From NCBI RefSeq assembly GCF_018613195.1, contig NZ_JAGGQQ010000017.1, positions 1-39,247 of the forward strand: a stretch of 39,247 nt of DNA. Reading direction: 5' to 3'. The DNA is from Bacillus sp. ISL-45. Lineage in GTDB: Bacteria > Bacillota > Bacilli > Bacillales > Cytobacillaceae. This document shows, piece after piece, positions 27,568 to 37,360 of the stretch. Numbering within the stretch: the first letter of the stretch is position 1; every line of letters begins with the position of its first letter. The translations under genes and the position numbers were made by a program. Below the pieces are notes generated by a model. It did not search any database, had not been told where the DNA came from, and saw only the letters and a program-made list of their open reading frames with translations.

Positions 27568-28248
27568 TTATTCAAAATAAATAGTAGCGCTCCAAGTTCC
27601 ACCACCATGTTTGCAACCATATGTTCCGGTGACTGTTTTACCATCTTCGCCAATGGTACCTGTGTATTCACAATCATTACCATCACTACTAAGTCCCCTG
27701 TAAATAGTAACAACGTTACCATGTCGATAAACTTTTAAAACAGCAGTTACATTTGGATGGCCGGTTTGTGTCCAAGTTGCATGAAATTTATTTGGATCAT
27801 CTTCCGATTTTTCCCATTTACCGCTCCATCCCATTTCCTCTTCGATCCAATATTTTCCCACATCCGTTTCCACCCAATGAATAGTTGCTTCCCAAGGACC
27901 TCCATCTCCGTCGTGATTATCACAATTAAAATGTCCTGATGCTGTTTTACCATCATCAGCAATTGTACCTGTGTAGTAACAATTATTATCATCACTGGAA
28001 TTTCTTCTTTGAATGGTTATATCATTATCATTTATTTCCATGGACAAATTAGCAGTCACTATCTCACCCCTACGTCTTGTCCATTTTGCAATGAAGCGGT
28101 TAGAGTCTCCCATTCTTCGCCATATACCAACCCAATCACCTTCATGCGTATGCCATTCGTTGCCTAAGTCCATAAGTTGTTCATTCTGTCCGGAAAACGA
28201 TACAGAGACCATATTATCGTTGTTCTGTATAGACTGTTCCAATTTCAT
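27568..28248 (-). CDS. Hypothetical protein with two tandem beta-rich repeats (cassette gene 1)
   Basis: 226 residues from ATG 28248, which follows AGGAGGTG; the longer frame lacks a ribosome site. Two homologous units (about 32-125 and 134-226) share W..W, F.A.WT, C.YTGTI..DGKT..G...C and a final W.ATI. Each unit has two Cys (90 and 109; 193 and 212). No signal peptide, so cytoplasmic unless exported another way. The fold is probably a small beta-barrel or sandwich; function unknown. It leads a two-gene operon inside the repeat-bracketed cassette and is AT-rich. Between 28249 and 28482 there is only upstream DNA without a clear promoter. Confidence 0.78.
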   Translation of the reverse strand: MKLEQSIQNNDNMVSVSFSGQNEQLMDLGNEWHTHEGDWVGIWRRMGDSNRFIAKWTRRRGEIVTANLSMEINDNDITIQRRNSSDDNNCYYTGTIADDGKTASGHFNCDNHDGDGGPWEATIHWVETDVGKYWIEEEMGWSGKWEKSEDDPNKFHATWTQTGHPNVTAVLKVYRHGNVVTIYRGLSSDGNDCEYTGTIGEDGKTVTGTYGCKHGGGTWSATIYFE

Positions 28249-28482
28249 ACCCGTAAGCACCTCCTGAATAAGAAAATTCTGCCGTTTATTTATTATCAAC
28301 AATAGATTGTGCAATGCATTAATAAGTTATTATTCATTCCTTTAAAGTCTGTCTATTTGTGAATTAAATGCGGAGCCTTTCTGGCAGAAAACTATTATTT
28401 TTCTGAATAACATACCATTGGATCATATCTATCCTTAGTCTGTTTTCTATAAAAATCTTGTTATTCAAACTCCAGAAGAAAT

Positions 28483-28526
28483 AAAAAAGAGGCTTCCCAA
28501 AAGTTCAAAGAACTTATGGAAAACCT
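28483..28526 (+). repeat. 44-bp direct repeat, right copy (orphan integrase tail)
   Basis: It reads KKEASQKFKELMENL followed by TGA, i.e. the end of an integrase gene whose body is absent. Two substitutions relative to 26920-26963. The following 28540-28580 carries GTTACC twice and one inverted GGTTAC, which could be recombinase-binding sites. Confidence 0.85.
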
Positions 28527-28599
28527 CTGATTTAGTCCTTATTCAAGAAAATGTTACCCTTTCGTTACCCATAGGTTACTAACCGGGTATCATAGGTCC

Positions 28600-28621
28600 A
28601 AAAAACCCCGAATGTATTGGG
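28600..28621 (-). terminator. Weak terminator of groEL
   Basis: On the minus strand a short CCCAA/TTCGGG-type stem is followed by GTTTTTT, about 15 bp after the groEL stop. The stem is only about 5 bp with a bulge. Confidence 0.45.
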
Positions 28622-28636
28622 ATTATAGGTGCATGA

Positions 28637-30280
<1,644 letters not shown>

Positions 30281-30318
30281 TCAGAATTTTAATTTATATT
30301 CACTACACCCTTGTTAGT

Positions 30319-30434
30319 GTCTAGCTCCAGCGCCTAGTCCCTCGAGACGCTTCGGTCCTGCCAATGAAGTCAAAGAACGACTTCACTGTCAGGCCCTCCA
30401 GCGCTTGTCGGACCTGACCAAGGCGCTTCCGCTT
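30319..30434 (-). repeat. Dispersed structured repeat, copy C (between groES and groEL)
   Basis: Reverse-strand copy of the element at 13999-14112 with all three nested arms. It occupies most of the groES-groEL gap, inside a co-transcribed operon, so it must be present in the bicistronic mRNA. Confidence 0.88.
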
Positions 30435-30436
30435 TT

Positions 30437-30721
30437 CTATTCCACTACTGCTAGAATGTCGTTTTCACGTAGGATCAGGTACTCAGTTCCCTGGTACTTT
30501 ACTTCTGTGCCTGCGTATTTTGAGAAGATAATGCGGTCTCCGACTGCAACTTCAAGAGCAACACGCTCGCCGCTTTCAAGAACTCGGCCAGTTCCAACAG
30601 CTACGACTTTACCTTCTTGAGGTTTTTCTTTCGCTGTGTCTGGTAAAACGATACCGCTTGCAGTTTTTTCTTCAGACTCAACAAGCTCGATAATAATGCG
30701 ATCTCCTAGTGGCTTGATCAA
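30437..30721 (-). CDS. groES: Co-chaperonin GroES (Hsp10)
   Basis: 94 residues from a TTG start at 30719-30721, placed 9 nt after AGGAGG; the product then begins M-IKPLGDR, as in other GroES proteins. An in-frame TTG at 30739 would make the Shine-Dalgarno site itself coding, so I reject it. The mobile loop ([12 protein letters not shown]) and GKVVAVGTG are present. It caps GroEL. First gene of the operon, with promoter and CIRCE operator upstream. Confidence 0.97.
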   Translation of the reverse strand: MIKPLGDRIIIELVESEEKTASGIVLPDTAKEKPQEGKVVAVGTGRVLESGERVALEVAVGDRIIFSKYAGTEVKYQGTEYLILRENDILAVVE

Positions 30722-30761
30722 GTGAAACAACCTCCTCAAATTATATGTAGATTATTTTTTA

Positions 30762-30788
30762 TTAGCACTCGCCTCAATAGAGTGCTAA
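30762..30788 (-). promoter_or_regulatory. CIRCE operator (HrcA-binding site)
   Basis: Perfect TTAGCACTC-N9-GAGTGCTAA inverted repeat between the groES promoter and start codon. HrcA repression of class I heat-shock genes is established for this element. Confidence 0.98.
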
Positions 30789-30798
30789 CACAATTTAT

Positions 30799-30827
30799 AT
30801 AATAATGAATCTCCATTTTTTTTGCAA
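30799..30827 (-). promoter_or_regulatory. groES-groEL promoter
   Basis: Minus-strand TTGCAA (30822-30827), 17-bp spacer, TATTAT (30799-30804), 10 bp upstream of CIRCE, so HrcA would cover the start site. The 30828-31103 gap otherwise holds the upstream region of ydiL with no clear gene. Confidence 0.8.
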
Positions 30828-31103
30828 GCGTGAAGCCTAATTTTTTTTATAAATTTTAGCATTATAATCCGGCCTCTTTCCCTTCGACAGCATGTACTAT
30901 TTTTCACCTATTTGCGGGAACCTGGCTAAAAAAGACCACCCTAAAAAGTATGCCAGTTCACAGGAATTTTAACCAAAATATTCACGAGACACCCTGATAT
31001 TTGAACTTTCCCGATGATTACTAGTAAAATGGATAGATAGCATTCTTATAATAGCTTTTATGGCATACACATAGACCGATCCGAATAGAAGGAGATTATC
31101 ATA

Positions 31104-31835
31104 TTGAAAAAGGAATACTGGTACGTCATTATCGCCTATATCGCCATGCAGCTTTCAAGCTTGATCGGCATCCCGATTGTTGCCTTTATCGGAGCCGCAA
31201 TGGGAAAAAGCCTGGAGGAAATGGAGACCCTTTCGATTCCCTACTGGCTCGTGATCAGCTTTTCGCTGACACTTGTGATTGTGCTCCTGCTCCTAAGGAA
31301 AGAACGCAGGACAGGCGCTGACCTGCGTGATGCTTCATCACCGGCAAGCTCAGCTGTCTGGGCATTCGCAGGTGTATTCCTTGCTCTGTTCGCCCAATCG
31401 ATTGCTGCAAGCATCGAGAACATGCTTGGGATCGAAATGGGCTCGGAGAATACACAGGAAATCATCAAGCTGATTGAAATGTTCCCGATTGTCATTTTGG
31501 TCAGTTCGATTATCGGCCCAATTTTAGAAGAAATCGTCTTCCGAAAAATCATTTTCGGCAGCCTGCATAAGAAAATGAATTTCTTTTTCGCCGGACTGAT
31601 CAGCTCCGTCATTTTCGCGCTTGCGCATATGGAGCCGGAGCACGTGATCCTGTACTCAGCAATGGGGTTCACCTTTGCTTTCCTTTATGTAAAAACAAAG
31701 CGGATCATCGTGCCTATCATTGCCCATGTTACAATGAATACGATGGTTGTACTGATTCAATCCGTATTTAGGGAAGACATTGAGAGAATGATAAAAGAAG
31801 CAGAGAAAATTCAAAGCTTTATTGGGGGATTTTAA
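31104..31835 (+). CDS. ydiL: CPBP-family intramembrane protease-like protein YdiL
   Basis: 243 residues with about seven or eight membrane segments. CPBP/Abi motifs are present: EE at 142-143 with R147 (ILEEIVFRK), H175 (FALAHMEPEH) and H208 (AHVTMN), the presumed glutamate/histidine active site of Rce1-like proteases. Start is TTG at 31104 after AAGGAG. It is followed after 3 bp by ydiK, same strand. In B. subtilis the pair likewise lies beside groES. Substrate unknown. Confidence 0.9.
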   Translation: MKKEYWYVIIAYIAMQLSSLIGIPIVAFIGAAMGKSLEEMETLSIPYWLVISFSLTLVIVLLLLRKERRTGADLRDASSPASSAVWAFAGVFLALFAQSIAASIENMLGIEMGSENTQEIIKLIEMFPIVILVSSIIGPILEEIVFRKIIFGSLHKKMNFFFAGLISSVIFALAHMEPEHVILYSAMGFTFAFLYVKTKRIIVPIIAHVTMNTMVVLIQSVFREDIERMIKEAEKIQSFIGGF

Positions 31836-31838
31836 GTT

Positions 31839-32039
31839 ATGAAGCAATCGCCTATATTTTCAGGCATTGTCTATATCTTGTTAGGCAGCTTATTCACCTA
31901 TTTCGCCATCCAGAATGTAAATGAGACAGGCTGGGGATTCTTCAGCTATTTGCTTGTAGCCCTTGCCACGTTCGACTTTGGCTCTGGCATCAGGATGATC
32001 ATGTTCCATTTCAAACTGAAGAATATACAGAATAAATAG
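31839..32039 (+). CDS. ydiK: Small membrane protein YdiK (DUF4305)
   Basis: 66 residues with two hydrophobic helices (about 7-25 and 33-52) separated by a short polar turn, ending in a basic tail HFKLKNIQNK. Matches B. subtilis YdiK in size and position. Function unknown. Co-transcribed with ydiL and ended by a strong terminator. Confidence 0.87.
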   Translation: MKQSPIFSGIVYILLGSLFTYFAIQNVNETGWGFFSYLLVALATFDFGSGIRMIMFHFKLKNIQNK

Positions 32040-32067
32040 CTCCTTCATCGTGAAGGAGCTGTTTTTT
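32038..32067 (+). terminator. ydiK terminator
   Basis: AGCTCCTTCA-TCG-TGAAGGAGCT followed by six Ts; the T run reaches the stop codon of convergent rex. Confidence 0.9.
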
Positions 32068-32731
32068 ATTCTACCGATTCAGTTGTTTCAGTATCTGTTG
32101 GATAATGTTTTAAGAAATAAATCAATGACTGCAATTCAACCGCCAAATCAATGTGATGAATCCTGATAGATGCCGGCACATTCAGTCTCGCTGGCGTGAA
32201 ATTAAGGATTCCCTTGATATTCGCCTGCACCAATCGGTCTGTTATCGGCTGTGCTACTGCTGAAGGAACAGTCAGGATCGCGACCTGGATTCCTTCCTCG
32301 ACGACAACCTTGTCCAGGTCATCCATATGATATACTGCTACGTCGCCAATCTTCGTGCCGACCTTGTCAGGGTCAACATCAAAGGCTATCTCAATCTTCG
32401 TGTTATTGTTTTTGGAAAAATTATAATTCAAAAACGCTGTTCCCAGATTCCCGACTCCAATCAAGGCTACCTTCGTCAGTTCATCCTGATCAAGTGTCTT
32501 TCGGAAGAAAGTCAGCAGGTAATTCACATTGTACCCGTACCCTTTTTTACCCAAAGCTCCAAAGTAGGAAAAATCCCTTCGGATAGTCGCTGAATCCACT
32601 TTTACCGCTTCACTTAATTCCGCGGATGACACCCTTTGCTTCCCTGAAGAATGCAAGTTCAATAAGAACCGATAATATAGTGGCAAACGTTTTGCGGTTG
32701 CCTGCGGAATCTTCATAGCATCATTCGTCAT
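32066..32731 (-). CDS. rex: Redox-sensing repressor Rex
   Basis: 221 residues. The N-terminal winged helix (about 1-80: [24 protein letters not shown]) is followed by a Rossmann domain with G92-x-G-x2-G97 (GVGNLG). It senses the NADH/NAD+ ratio and represses anaerobic and fermentative genes. The ATG at 32731 follows GGAGGATGGAGA; an internal ATG five codons later is possible. Downstream of moaC (about 30 bp), as in B. subtilis ydiG-ydiH. The tatAy-tatCy genes that follow rex in B. subtilis are absent; ydiK is the immediate convergent neighbour. Confidence 0.95.
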   Translation of the reverse strand: MTNDAMKIPQATAKRLPLYYRFLLNLHSSGKQRVSSAELSEAVKVDSATIRRDFSYFGALGKKGYGYNVNYLLTFFRKTLDQDELTKVALIGVGNLGTAFLNYNFSKNNNTKIEIAFDVDPDKVGTKIGDVAVYHMDDLDKVVVEEGIQVAILTVPSAVAQPITDRLVQANIKGILNFTPARLNVPASIRIHHIDLAVELQSLIYFLKHYPTDTETTESVE

Positions 32732-32760
32732 TCTCCATCCTCCACCCTCTGTCCGTATTT

Positions 32761-33255
32761 CTATCTCAACTTTTCTTCTCGCTTGAAATCACCGTTTTTA
32801 CCGCCGGTTTTTTCAACAAGATATGTCTTGCCGATCACCATGCCCTTATCTACGGCCTTGCACATATCATAAACAGTCAGCGCACATGCTGAAGCTGCTG
32901 TTAGCGCTTCCATTTCCACACCTGTATTCCCTTTTGTTTTTACAGCTGCGGCGATGTTCAAAATATAGTCATTTTCATTTTGCTCCCAATCGAATGAAAG
33001 GTCAATGCCTGTCAATGGAATCGGGTGGCACATCGGGATGATTTCAGACGTCTTCTTCGCTGCCATGATGCCTGCTACCTGCGCGACAGCAAGTACATCC
33101 CCTTTTTTCATTTTATTTTCAGTGATTCTCACATATATATCTTCGTTCACGGTTATGCTTGAATGGGCGACTGCCGTACGGACCGTCTCTGGTTTTTCGC
33201 TGACATCGACCATCTTCGCTCTGCCCTCTTCGTTAAAATGCGTAAATTCTGCCAT
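32761..33255 (-). CDS. moaC: Cyclic pyranopterin monophosphate synthase MoaC
   Basis: 164 residues. Molybdenum-cofactor synthesis step forming cPMP with MoaA. Active-site motifs MCHPIPLTG (75-83) and [11 protein letters not shown] (112-122) and D130/K133 region are intact. Start ATG at 33255 ([11 protein letters not shown]) follows AAAGGAG; earlier in-frame starts have no ribosome site. First gene of moaC-rex, divergent from ydiF. No other Moa gene lies in the window. Confidence 0.95.
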   Translation of the reverse strand: MAEFTHFNEEGRAKMVDVSEKPETVRTAVAHSSITVNEDIYVRITENKMKKGDVLAVAQVAGIMAAKKTSEIIPMCHPIPLTGIDLSFDWEQNENDYILNIAAAVKTKGNTGVEMEALTAASACALTVYDMCKAVDKGMVIGKTYLVEKTGGKNGDFKREEKLR

Positions 33256-33378
33256 AATAAAGCTCCTTTCTACCAAATGATACACTATTTTGTCAAACTT
33301 GTGTGTGAACTTTGTTTCAATGTTCTCAATAATATAGCGGAATTTTAATACCATGGGACCTATAGCAGGGCGCACATA

Positions 33379-33407
33379 TTGCCGTGCCTATATTATTGGG
33401 TTACACT
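33379..33407 (+). promoter_or_regulatory. ydiF promoter
   Basis: TTGCCG (33379-33384), 17-bp spacer, TACACT (33402-33407), 28 bp before the ydiF ATG. Confidence 0.7.
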
Positions 33408-33435
33408 ATCTCTAAGGCAATAGAGGTGAAAAATA

Positions 33436-35364
33436 ATGATATTATTACAAGTTAATCAGCTATCAAAATATTTTGCTGCTGATCTTATTTTATCGAATAT
33501 AAAGTTTGAAATACAGACTAATGACCGAGTAGCGCTTGTCGGCCGGAACGGGGCAGGAAAATCAACCCTGCTGAAAATCATCGCCGGGTACGAATCACAT
33601 GACGGCGGTGAGATCATCCGACCAAAAGGTACGACAATTGGCTATCTGGCCCAAAATACAGGGCTTGAATCCGAGAAAAGCATCTGGGATGAAATGCTGG
33701 GTGTTTTTGATCATCTGCACAACATGGAAAAAGACTTGCGCCGGCTGGAGGAAAAAATGTCGGATCCTGGAATCCTGTCTAATCAGACAGAATACGACAG
33801 AGTCCTCAAAGAGTATGACTTGCTGCAGGTTCAGTTCAAGGAAAAAGGCGGCTATCAATATGAAGCGGATATCCGTTCCGTCCTTCACGGCCTGAACTTC
33901 CATTCTTTTGATTATTCCACAAAGATATCCACTTTAAGCGGCGGACAGAAAACTAGACTCGCATTGGCGAAGCTATTATTGACGCGCCCGGATATTCTGA
34001 TTCTGGATGAGCCAACGAACCACCTGGATATTGACACGCTTTCCTGGCTTGAGCAGTATTTGCAAGGCTATAGCGGAGCCATCCTGATCGTCTCACATGA
34101 CCGCTACTTCCTTGATAAGGTCGTGAACCAGGTATATGAAATCTCCCGCCATCAGCTGACGAAGTTTCCTGGCAATTACAGCTCGTATTTAGAGCAGAAA
34201 GCCGCGAATTATGAGCGGGATTTGAAACTGTATGAGAAGCAGCAGGATGAGATCTCCAAGCTGCAGGACTTTATCCAGCGCAACCTGGCCAGGGCATCAA
34301 CAACTAAGCGTGCCCAGAGCCGACGGAAACAGCTTGAAAAAATCGACCGTATGGACAGGCCTAGGGGTGATGAAAAATCCGCCACGTTCAGCTTCCAAAT
34401 TGAGCGCCAGAGCGGGAATGATGTCCTGAAGGTGAATACACTTGCTGTCGGCTATCAGAATGACATCGTATCTGAAAATATCTCGTTCAATCTTTCCCGT
34501 GGGGACAGTACGGCACTGGTTGGACCGAATGGCGTTGGAAAATCAACTTTACTAAAAACAATCGTTGAGAAACTGCCCTCGATTAACGGCAATATTCAAT
34601 ATGGTTCCAATGTTTCGATCGGCTACTATGATCAGGAACAGGCAGAGCTCAGCTCGAATAAAAAGGTATTGAATGAACTTTGGGATGAATACCCCCTGAA
34701 GTCTGAAAAAGAAATCCGCACAGTACTTGGGAACTTTCTTTTCTCAGGTGATGATGTCTTAAAAATCGTCTCTACCCTGAGCGGTGGTGAAAAGGCCCGT
34801 CTGGCACTGGCCAAGCTGATGCTGCAGAATTCCAATTTCTTAATTTTGGACGAGCCGACAAACCACCTTGACCTGGACAGCAAGGAAGTTCTCGAAAATG
34901 CCCTGATTGATTATCCAGGCACCATCCTGTTCGTCTCACATGACCGCTATTTTATCAACAGGATCGCGACAAAGGTTCTCGAGCTCGACCGTGCTGGTTC
35001 AACTGAATACCTTGGCGATTACGATTATTACGTCGAGAAAAAGCTTGAGCAGGAAGAGCTGAAGGCATTGGCAGAACAGGCCGCCAAAGCATCTGGAAGC
35101 TTTGTGGACAACTCAAAGCAGGACAAAACCTCCTATCAGCAGGACAAAGAAGCGAAAAAACTCGAACGCCAGCGCAAACGCCGCATGGAAGAAGTGGAAG
35201 CGAAGATTGAACAGCTGGAATTAGAAGTTGCTGAATACGAAGAATTGCTCTGTGATCCAGAGGTTTTCCAGGATCACGAAAAAGCAGGAGAGATCAATAG
35301 TAAGATTGAAGCCGCAAAAAAGAAACTCGATGAACTGATGGATGAGTGGACAGAGCTGGCTTAA
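33436..35364 (+). CDS. ydiF: ABC-F family ATPase YdiF
   Basis: 642 residues with two ATPase domains and no membrane segments. Walker A motifs: GRNGAGKST (36-44) and GPNGVGKST (363-371). Signatures: LSGGQKTRLALAKLLL and LSGGEKARLALAKLML. A charged inter-domain linker and a C-terminal coiled coil (about 560-640) are present. ABC-F proteins act on the ribosome, mostly as translation factors; some confer antibiotic protection. Start ATG follows AGAGGTG. Its orthologue lies in the same place in B. subtilis, which argues for the housekeeping type. Confidence 0.94.
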   Translation: MILLQVNQLSKYFAADLILSNIKFEIQTNDRVALVGRNGAGKSTLLKIIAGYESHDGGEIIRPKGTTIGYLAQNTGLESEKSIWDEMLGVFDHLHNMEKDLRRLEEKMSDPGILSNQTEYDRVLKEYDLLQVQFKEKGGYQYEADIRSVLHGLNFHSFDYSTKISTLSGGQKTRLALAKLLLTRPDILILDEPTNHLDIDTLSWLEQYLQGYSGAILIVSHDRYFLDKVVNQVYEISRHQLTKFPGNYSSYLEQKAANYERDLKLYEKQQDEISKLQDFIQRNLARASTTKRAQSRRKQLEKIDRMDRPRGDEKSATFSFQIERQSGNDVLKVNTLAVGYQNDIVSENISFNLSRGDSTALVGPNGVGKSTLLKTIVEKLPSINGNIQYGSNVSIGYYDQEQAELSSNKKVLNELWDEYPLKSEKEIRTVLGNFLFSGDDVLKIVSTLSGGEKARLALAKLMLQNSNFLILDEPTNHLDLDSKEVLENALIDYPGTILFVSHDRYFINRIATKVLELDRAGSTEYLGDYDYYVEKKLEQEELKALAEQAAKASGSFVDNSKQDKTSYQQDKEAKKLERQRKRRMEEVEAKIEQLELEVAEYEELLCDPEVFQDHEKAGEINSKIEAAKKKLDELMDEWTELA

Positions 35365-35373
35365 TGATGAATA

Positions 35374-35403
35374 ACCGGACATGAGGGTGTCCGGTATTTT
35401 TTT
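35374..35403 (+). terminator. ydiF terminator
   Basis: ACCGGACA / TGTCCGGT hairpin followed by ATTTTTTT, 9 bp past the stop. Confidence 0.9.
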
Positions 35404-35441
35404 GTACTGAAAAATTGGTAAAAACTGAGGAATTTCCAATT

Positions 35442-35575
35442 CGCTATAAAAATGAGATTTTCGCTATATTATTAAGTTTTGCGCTATAAAAAATAAAATG
35501 GCGCTATATTATCCTCTGATTTGCGCTATAAAAAGTAAATTTGCGCTATATTATTCTAATTTATGTTATAAAAGT
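35442..35575 (+). repeat. Tandem ~20-bp array of CGCTATA units
   Basis: CGCTATA begins at 35442, 35462, 35482, 35502, 35524 and 35544, with a decayed unit near 35565. Units alternate between CGCTATAAAA and CGCTATATTAT, giving a ~40-bp higher-order period. It lies in the 500-bp gap between ydiF and tsaD, next to the DnaA-box cluster. Confidence 0.88.
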
Positions 35576-35672
35576 TTTTTAGCAAACCAGACTGAGCACT
35601 AAAAATCCTTTTACTTTAATTTAAAATGACATAAATATCATTTTTTCGACAATTTCTACGACAGAACTAAAA

Positions 35673-35892
35673 TAATCCACAAAAAAAGTCCCGAGTAAAA
35701 ACCGGGACTTTTTGTTCACATAGTTATTCACATAGTAAAGACTGATTTATAGCTTATCCAGAGAGTTTTCCACATCATCCACAAAAACAGCGGTTTTTAT
35801 CCACATTATGCACATTTTCGCATCTGAAACATCAACATATCCACAGAAGAGTCTGACAACATTTTTTTGCTTGCGACTTTAGTTGTGGATAG
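35673..35892 (+). promoter_or_regulatory. DnaA-box cluster
   Basis: Three exact TTATNCACA boxes: 35724-35732 (TTATTCACA), 35797-35805 (TTATCCACA) and 35806-35814 (TTATGCACA, abutting). One-mismatch boxes lie at 35673, 35712, 35754, 35766, 35775 and 35837, and one on the reverse strand at 35884-35892, inside the tsaD 3' end. This density is far above chance and resembles B. subtilis DnaA-box clusters outside oriC. Confidence 0.82.
35681..35713 (-). terminator. tsaD-side terminator
   Basis: Minus-strand AAAAAGTCCCG / CGGGACTTTTTTT hairpin with a 9-nt loop; it can work in both directions. It lies ~165 bp downstream of the tsaD stop, beyond most of the DnaA-box cluster. Confidence 0.82.
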
Positions 35893-36898
35893 TTATCTCC
35901 AGACCTGGATTTCCATTCAAAGTTAAATCCGCTCGCTGGCCCTTTTCATATAAAACGCTTCCTGCCGCGGCAATCATTGCAGCATTGTCTGTGCATAAAA
36001 ACAATGGGGGAATAACTATTTCCACATCCGAGCCTGTAAATTCTGCGGATAGTTTTTCTCTTAATCCTTTATTTGCTGCAACTCCTCCAGCAAGCAGTAC
36101 TTGTTTTACTCCGTATTCCTTAACTGCCTTCTGCGTTTTAGTGACAAGTACATCAATCACACTCTCCTGGAAGCTGGCTGCAAGGTCTTCAGGTGCAATT
36201 TCCTCTCCACGCTGCTGTGCGTTATGCACAACGTTGATCACAGCTGACTTCAATCCACTGAAGCTGAAATCATAGGAACCTTCCTCCAGCCATGCTCGAG
36301 GCAGATTGATTGTTGCCTTTCCTTCATGAGCCAGCCGGTCGATATGCGGACCGCCGGGATATGGAAGGTGCAATGTCCTTGCAACCTTGTCATAGGCTTC
36401 ACCGGCTGCATCATCCCGAGTCTCGCCAATCACCTCGAAATGACCGTGTTCCTTCATATAAACGAGCTCAGTATGTCCGCCAGACACGACAAGTGAAAGC
36501 AGCGGGAAGTTCATCTCCGCCACAAGCCGGTTCGCATAGATATGACCGGCAATATGATGGACTCCAACTAGTGGAATGCCATTCGCAAACGCCAAAGCCT
36601 TTGCAGCGTTCACTCCGATTAATAGAGCGCCAACCAGGCCAGGGCCTTCGGTCACTGCAATAGCATTCAAATCCTTAATATCCACATTAGCCTGAGCTAA
36701 TGCTTCCTCTAACACAAGCGTCACCTGTTCAACATGATGCCTGGATGCGATTTCAGGTACAACTCCGCCGAACCGCTTATGGCTCTCAATCTGGGAGGCA
36801 ACGACATTCGCAAGGATTTCACGTCCATTTTTTACGATTGCGACTGCTGTCTCATCACAGCTTGTCTCTATTCCCATTATTAATTGGTCTTTTGTCAT
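35879..36898 (-). CDS. tsaD: tRNA N6-threonylcarbamoyltransferase TsaD (Gcp)
   Basis: 339 residues. It transfers threonylcarbamoyl to A37 of ANN-decoding tRNAs, in complex with TsaB and TsaE. ASKHA-fold motifs [14 protein letters not shown] (9-22) and metal-binding H115-x3-H119 (HIAGH) are intact. I place the start at ATG 36898, overlapping the rimI stop by 1 nt (TAATG) with GGGTGA upstream; GTG at 36913 is the longer alternative. Last gene of tsaE-tsaB-rimI-tsaD, ending in the DnaA-box region. Confidence 0.95.
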   Translation of the reverse strand: MTKDQLIMGIETSCDETAVAIVKNGREILANVVASQIESHKRFGGVVPEIASRHHVEQVTLVLEEALAQANVDIKDLNAIAVTEGPGLVGALLIGVNAAKALAFANGIPLVGVHHIAGHIYANRLVAEMNFPLLSLVVSGGHTELVYMKEHGHFEVIGETRDDAAGEAYDKVARTLHLPYPGGPHIDRLAHEGKATINLPRAWLEEGSYDFSFSGLKSAVINVVHNAQQRGEEIAPEDLAASFQESVIDVLVTKTQKAVKEYGVKQVLLAGGVAANKGLREKLSAEFTGSDVEIVIPPLFLCTDNAAMIAAAGSVLYEKGQRADLTLNGNPGLEITIHN

Positions 36899-37347
36899 TA
36901 TAAATTCACCCACATTACTATAGCGTCTTCCATATTGTCAGTATAATATTGTTTTCTTATAGCCCCTTCTTCGAAACCAAACTTGCGATAAAGATTCTGG
37001 GCCCTTTCATTGCTGACCCTGACTTCAAGTGTCATCCTAAATGCACCCATTTCCCGAGCCAGCTCCATGACCTTTGCCATAAGCGCCTCTCCAAGCTTCA
37101 TGCCTCTATATTCCGGAAGCAAGGCAATATTTGTGATATGTGCTTCATCTATGATGATCCATACTCCACAGTAACCAACTACCCTTTGATCCACTTCCAC
37201 TATCAGATAATGCGCAAACTGGTTCTTCGTCAACTCATTGAAAAAAGCTTCCTTGCTCCATGGAACAGTAAAGGATTTGAGCTCTACCTCCATCACTTCA
37301 TCCAGATCATCAACCGTCATATTGCGGAACGTTATCGTCTTATTCAT
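36898..37347 (-). CDS. rimI: Ribosomal-protein S18-alanine N-acetyltransferase RimI
   Basis: 149-residue GNAT fold. Acetyl-CoA binding segment [13 protein letters not shown] near residue 80, conserved [15 protein letters not shown] near the end. Named from its position between tsaB and tsaD, where RimI is conserved; the natural substrate in Bacilli is less certain. The ribosome site (GGGAAGAG) is moderate. The gene starts 13 bp after the tsaB stop. Confidence 0.9.
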   Translation of the reverse strand: MNKTITFRNMTVDDLDEVMEVELKSFTVPWSKEAFFNELTKNQFAHYLIVEVDQRVVGYCGVWIIIDEAHITNIALLPEYRGMKLGEALMAKVMELAREMGAFRMTLEVRVSNERAQNLYRKFGFEEGAIRKQYYTDNMEDAIVMWVNL

Positions 37348-37360
37348 TTTCTCTTCCCAC

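Noticed and set aside
27747-27995. 82-codon alternative frame inside the duplicated-domain gene
   Set aside because: Low-complexity Met/Ile-rich translation, no ribosome site, wholly inside the better-supported gene.
26920-28526. Direct repeats considered as insertion-sequence ends
   Set aside because: They are direct rather than inverted, lie inside coding sequence of the integrase, and no transposase lies between them.
35442-35575. CGCTATA array considered as a CRISPR array
   Set aside because: Repeats are about 7-11 bp with 20-bp spacing, spacers are near-identical AT-rich DNA, and no cas gene is nearby.
35673-35892. DnaA-box cluster considered as the chromosomal origin
   Set aside because: No dnaA, dnaN, rpmH or clear AT-rich unwinding array lies nearby; gene order matches a locus away from oriC in B. 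subtilis.
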